DNA from: an uncultured Eubacteriales bacterium
Lineage (GTDB): Bacteria; Bacillota; Clostridia; Oscillospirales; Oscillospiraceae
Direction: 5' to 3'
Assembly: GCA_900544975.1 (NCBI GenBank)
Contig: UQXI01000005.1
Span: 1-64,000 of the forward strand
DNA length: 64,000 bases
Part shown: piece by piece, positions 62,001 through 64,000 of the stretch
Position numbering within the stretch: the first letter of the stretch is position 1
Layout of the letters: each line of letters starts with the position of its first letter
Made by a program: the position numbers and the translations under genes
Notes under the pieces: model-generated
What the model was told of the DNA's origin: nothing
The model's input: only the letters and a program-made list of their open reading frames with translations
The model's database searches: none

Positions 62001-62291
62001 GGCATGGGCGAAGGCAAGTTTGCACCGAACGGCACCGTAACCCGGGAGCAGGGAATGACCTTCCTGTACCGGTATGTGGTGAACGTTCTGGGCGAAGAGC
62101 CTGGGAAGAATGGGGATCTGTCCATCTTCCAGGATGCTGGTAAGATCTCCAACTATGCCAAGGAAGCCATGGCCTGGGGCGCCGCTGCGGGCCTCCTGGA
62201 AGGCTACGGCGACGGCACGGTGGGTCCCAAGAATTCTGTCACCCGGGCCCAGATGGCCAAGTTCCTGACCATTCTCTCCAAAGCGTTCTAA
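56022..62291 (+). CDS. Subtilisin-type cell-surface protease with LRR and SLH domains
   Basis: This 2089-residue exported serine protease has a signal peptide (residues 1-27, cut after VQA) and a propeptide (about 70-180). The S8 core has Asp224 (AILDTG), His292 (SHGVHVAGT) and Ser630 (GTSMATPHMAG), with a PA domain inserted at about 480-600. Fn3-like domains (about 700-1100), a Big_2 domain (about 1116-1190), BspA-type leucine-rich repeats (about 1250-1800) and three SLH domains (about 1908-2089) that hold it to the wall follow. The core resembles lactocepin/C5a peptidases. ATG 56022 follows AAAGGAAG. Probable role: degradation of host or dietary protein. Confidence 0.92.
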   Translation: MKKRLLACLLILSLLATGLGFVPAVQAAEDGISAQWTTKENLAPADQEVMLRPEKGDLSEDSALEITGESNRYQDSDMVTVIVELEDAPLAEAAPTDVKSFAASTQGVALERELRSTQDTIKAEIRSWSGAVSTQSVNGASDLEYSYTTVLNGFSMKMPYGDIARARELDGVKRIFVAEQYSLPTTFGEDEYTISMTSSTGMVGADKANTLGYDGTGTIVAILDTGFMQNHEAFSVMPTDGKYTKSDIANLLKGKLSCGVTNADEVYVNEKAPFAFDYAHGDTNAEAVGQSHGVHVAGTVAGNNGDDFQGVAPNAQLMIMKIFADNSGSTGDDIILAGLDDAVKLGADSINMSLGSPAGFTEYGDEDEEETDGYLTYYGVYTRAEEAGVSLMIAAGNETSSTYYNPSGTQLSLAQYPDSAIVASPSTLAAAMSVASVDNAGYYKNHIQLADGSRFAYNDAADYNTQSYYNILETLDGKTLEYVPISGLGEEADFDGLDLTGKVALIVRGTINFDVKAANAAAAGAVAAIIYNNAADGAFTPALTNYTIPVIGISKEAGEAMVAAATKTVSFSADYYGKAENPTGYQISSFSSIGPAPDLTIKPEISAPGGLIVSSVLGSNDAYEAMSGTSMATPHMAGEAAVLRQYLKETYSTMSNSDLGELATSLLMSTAVPSLDNGSGTYFSVRRQGAGVANVYNAILSGAYLSVEGSNRPKAEVGSSKDGSFTYTATVHNLTGEAKTYSVDTAALVETITEIDGINYMANSEKQLSSSEVNVSYTGLTGGKITVAANGTATFTVKVQLTASGKKYLNDNFTNGSYVEGFTFLTAEDEDGISLSVPFLGFYGDWGALDLYDADPGSPVQQMLGTALVDLDNAGSGYFVGVNNTSQTYNESKMAYAPRRGNRQLSARISFLRNATDVQQTITDEKGNVVFDTGNLGWARKTYGAVTQMGIQYTAMLYTPGWHGQLMKDGVNDAGDWAPDSQWYTYTIKATPVGSNVPQTKEFKFYLDNTRPTVEDIQLYEEDGNVYLSCVVSDNFYVQRIRVIDSTQEYWYLAEADAFDQITETGAKTRVTMDVTELASELASDGKNPGRVGLLLEDVAYNQSLTFVDIGPQSMTLESVNVEVGESKQIAVSIKPERMADSKLTWNSQDTSVAKVDANGVVTGVADGETMITATAVSGLKAYAKVKVGKGAPVLLTYGEAPQLNDRFQTEDGFCWKVIGPDSVQLLVDQNRASSYAASYANISGDVVIPSTVAYGGKTFRVTSIGYQAFYSNRGITSVVIPEGVTDVGYSAFFMCMSLAKVSLPDTLEHVDTYAFNTFIATEIDKIPANIQWIGESAFQKAKISKLDLPEGLTHIGNKAFMNSSVESLTLPESVTEYGDHIFYGSQNLSYVELPANMKEIPMGIFWDCKSLKRINLPNGLEKIGNASFYGSGLEKLTIPASVKVIDDWAFAWLTSMETIDIPDTVETIGFNAYIYCKGVKTINIGSGVKTIGKDGFRTWNLELGEAPVMNVKTEATATALRRSGYGQEILLNGVPYTGYNGVSFTDGLFSYMPISDTEVQVVGFNDQTGETDITMPAEVYCEGDDRTYTVTSIKERTFFKNQSVFKLTLPDTIEEAGERAFDQMFNVCEVNIPKNLKDVGYQAFGYFGWDAKSIGLQFNLDQVLEIPGTVESWGDCGFAGNMHKAIVVGEGVESIGNYGLAANYKATSVTLPSTLKQINNFAFQGCKSLTSIEIPDGVTFIGDGAFSEVPLESIQLPEGLTYIGRQALGAYVYNSDYTAQYWVGPAYVELNGALNYLGYNAFRPDAEIVAVLNSQRNMVVASSDLEKLPTVVWDGKTDIPFNDGSYIPAGKTVTVTGDVVIDGKLTIEGKLIVEPNATLTITEDAVIVGEENIEYKTCNGGEGCYSKAFTDLNTNAWYHAYTDYVIAHGLMNGVSDTRFAPNAQLTRGMLVTTLYRLAGEPEVTEAATFTDVAENQYYTDAIAWAEDVGIAQGMGEGKFAPNGTVTREQGMTFLYRYVVNVLGEEPGKNGDLSIFQDAGKISNYAKEAMAWGAAAGLLEGYGDGTVGPKNSVTRAQMAKFLTILSKAF

Positions 62292-62323
62292 GCGTTTCTC
62301 ATAGTTGCTTCCTTTCTGTAGGG

Positions 62324-62360
62324 AACATCCCCCATGGGTTCGCCCATGGGGGATGTTTCC
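62324..62360 (+). terminator. Protease gene terminator
   Basis: A 15-bp perfect stem AACATCCCCCATGGG with TTCG loop, followed by TCC. Confidence 0.8.
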
Positions 62361-62458
62361 GTCTTATGGGCGTATGAAGAAAGTTTTTGTGTCTTTGACC
62401 CTTGTATTTATAGAAATATTGCAGTAAAATAAGGAAAATAACAAAAACCAAAACCCCT

Positions 62459-62900
62459 GGACGGGGGTGGTACGTATTCGCCCCAGATGGAGGAAAGCAG
62501 AAGGTGTTTCTGCCGGGCGGACACATGGGTCCGCCCCTACGGCGAAGCAGCGAGATGGTGCGAGACGTAGGGAATGGCCTCGGCCATTCCGCCCCCCACA
62601 GGCAGCCGGTTTACCAAACATTTTCCGTCTCTGCAATCCCTCCCCCTCAGTGCGTAGGGGCGGACCTATGTGTCCGCCCGTGGTGGGCACTATGAATTTG
62701 TCCTATGTAGGTAACAACCGAATACATATCAAAAACCCCCTATTTTCCTACCAACCGGGGTGGTACGCATTCGCCCCAGATGGAGGAAAGCGGAAGGTGT
62801 TTCTGCCGGGCGGACACATGAGTCCGCCCCTACGGCGAAGCAGCGAGATGGTGCAAGATATCCAGCTTGTAGGGAATGGCCGTGCCGTTCTGTTTATATG
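62459..62900. repeat. GGGGCGGACC repeat units, copies g1 and g2
   Basis: A right half-unit (62459-62540) and a full unit (62654-62833) share the string CGCCCCAGATGGAGGAAAGC and the closing arm plus CGGCGAAGCAGCGAGATGG. Second-family units GTAGGGAATGGCC lie at 62567 and 62870. No gene is supported between 62292 and 62952. Confidence 0.78.
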
Positions 62901-62952
62901 GCGAAGCCTTAAGGCGATGCAGACTTGTGTTGTTAGGTTAGGAGTTGAATCC

Positions 62953-64000
62953 ATGCGTATCACGAAAAAAGAAATTAAGGAAATCATACCGAAAGCGGAT
63001 TATGACAAGGGCTGTGCATATTACACCCAGGGACGTGTGGTCAGCTACCGGGAGGAGGACACGGAAGACGCTGTCAAAATCAGCTGCAAGGTGCAGGGTA
63101 CGCAATTGTACACCGTCAATGCCTCCTACTCTGCCAGGGGACTGGCGGCCCACTGCACCTGCCGCCGATTTGCAGACACCCATTGCTGCAAACATCTGGC
63201 GGCGGCGCTGCTGGCGCTGAATGCCTCCCAAAAAGATGGAGATCAGAGCGACTACCGGGTGGCGCAAATGCTCCAGGCCTATCTGAACCGGCCGGAGGCT
63301 GCCATCGATGAGACCCGGCAGGCCCATCTAGTCCCCGGCCTCGTCTTCCAGTTTGCGAATGAATATCCTAGGATCCACTTGTCTGTGGGATTTGACAAGC
63401 TGTATGTGGTCAAGAGTCTTAAAACCTTTCTGGACTGGGTCCAGCAAGGAGAGGTGGTGGCCTATGGCAAGCGCCTGACCCTGTGCCATGCCCTTGCTCA
63501 GTTTGACCCCCAGTCCCAGGCGCTCATTCAGCTGCTGATGAATGAATTTCAGTCGTTCCGCTCCTTGGAGTGGCACGACAGAACGCGTTACAGCTATTAC
63601 GATTCTGCAGAGAGCAAGAGCAGTGTGTGCCTAACCGGCGATTCCTTTGACCGCTTTTTTCAGATGTATTTTCATCAGACCCTGGTGGACTCCCTGGAAA
63701 AGCGGACGGTGGTTTTGGAAGAAGGAGATCCCCCAGTCACCATGCGGCTCCGCCGTCAGAGAAGTGGCGCTGGCCTGACGGTGGAGCTGCCGGAGGAGAC
63801 GAAATTCTTTGGCAATCACCAGGTTCTGTATGCCTATGGCGCCGGAAGGCTCCTGCGGTGTAGCCGGGAATTTCAAGCACAGGTGTACCCCATGGTGATC
63901 TGCGCAGGCCCCAGCGAAATGCAGATGAAAATTGCCCTGTCGGACCTACCGGTCTTTTGCAGCTGCGTCCTGCCAGAGGTACGGGATCTGGTCACGGTGG
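62953..64000 (+). CDS. SWIM zinc-finger protein, probable SNF2-helicase N-terminus (partial)
   Basis: An open frame from ATG 62953 runs 349 codons to the window end without a stop. It begins MRITKKEIKEIIPKADYDKGCAYYTQGRV and has the SWIM motif CTCRRFADTHCCKHLAAALL at about residues 75-94. Bacterial proteins with this start are usually long SNF2-type helicases, whose ATPase part would lie beyond the edge. The ribosome site is weak (GGAG at 62941). Nucleic-acid-linked function is inferred from the family. Confidence 0.75.
   Translation, partial: MRITKKEIKEIIPKADYDKGCAYYTQGRVVSYREEDTEDAVKISCKVQGTQLYTVNASYSARGLAAHCTCRRFADTHCCKHLAAALLALNASQKDGDQSDYRVAQMLQAYLNRPEAAIDETRQAHLVPGLVFQFANEYPRIHLSVGFDKLYVVKSLKTFLDWVQQGEVVAYGKRLTLCHALAQFDPQSQALIQLLMNEFQSFRSLEWHDRTRYSYYDSAESKSSVCLTGDSFDRFFQMYFHQTLVDSLEKRTVVLEEGDPPVTMRLRRQRSGAGLTVELPEETKFFGNHQVLYAYGAGRLLRCSREFQAQVYPMVICAGPSEMQMKIALSDLPVFCSCVLPEVRDLVTV

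Overview
The window looks like a chromosomal segment of a GC-rich anaerobic Firmicute, probably a Clostridia of the Oscillospiraceae type. The signs are strong AGGAGG ribosome sites, frequent GTG/TTG starts, two proteins built only from the Spo0A DNA-binding domain, a Gram-positive-style ethanolamine operon, a heterodimeric ABC exporter, rubredoxin, and an SLH-anchored surface protease. No taxonomic marker gene (rRNA, ribosomal protein) is present, so this is inference.

Layout. 1-1790: intergenic inverted-repeat elements, two of them interrupted by small palindromic insertions, and a lone Spo0A-C protein. 1787-6064: phosphate operon pstSCAB-phoU, with a PstS whose two halves are in swapped order. 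6298-8919: galK-galT, GalT having an altered active site. 9163-16318, minus strand: an AAA/DUF4143 ATPase, a yitT-guaB pair (the IMP dehydrogenase is of the type known from Tritrichomonas), an AlbA_2/ATPase protein with a repeated operator, and mgtE with a leader peptide and a hairpin over its ribosome site. 16366-20242: promoter, 30-aa leader peptide, terminator, second promoter, then a BmrCD/LmrCD-like exporter pair. 20245-28017: RsmF-type rRNA methylase, small proteins, tRNA-Met and tRNA-Glu, a MATE exporter, a Na/Pi symporter fused to PhoU. 28018-34594, minus strand: rubredoxin, P-type ATPase, thiamine pyrophosphokinase, HD protein, Lgt, DUF4190 protein, phosphoribosyltransferase-like protein. 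34834-39708: second Spo0A-C protein with a 0A box, a NUDIX hydrolase, and the VTC-DUF4956-CotH trio.

40131-50963 is a compact ethanolamine-utilisation microcompartment operon in the order eutG-A-B-C-L-E-M-T-pduL-(small Eut protein)-N-H-Q. EutH imports ethanolamine. EutBC, kept active by EutA and supplied with adenosylcobalamin by EutT, splits it to acetaldehyde and ammonia. EutE makes acetyl-CoA, EutG makes ethanol, PduL makes acetyl phosphate, and EutL/M/N form the shell. No EutVW regulator, EutS, EutP or EutJ is present here.

51029-64000: an XRE regulator with a partner protein, an IS481-family element inserted into one of the intergenic repeats, an ArsR-type regulator, a second repeat type (GGGGCGCAC), a 2089-residue subtilisin-type surface protease with leucine-rich repeats and SLH anchors, more repeats, and the start of a SWIM zinc-finger (SNF2-associated) protein cut by the window edge.

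The least ordinary material is regulatory and repetitive: the inverted-repeat family that repeatedly hosts other insertions, the two leader-peptide systems (mgtE and the ABC exporter), and the receiver-less Spo0A proteins. I found no CRISPR array, prophage or rRNA operon.
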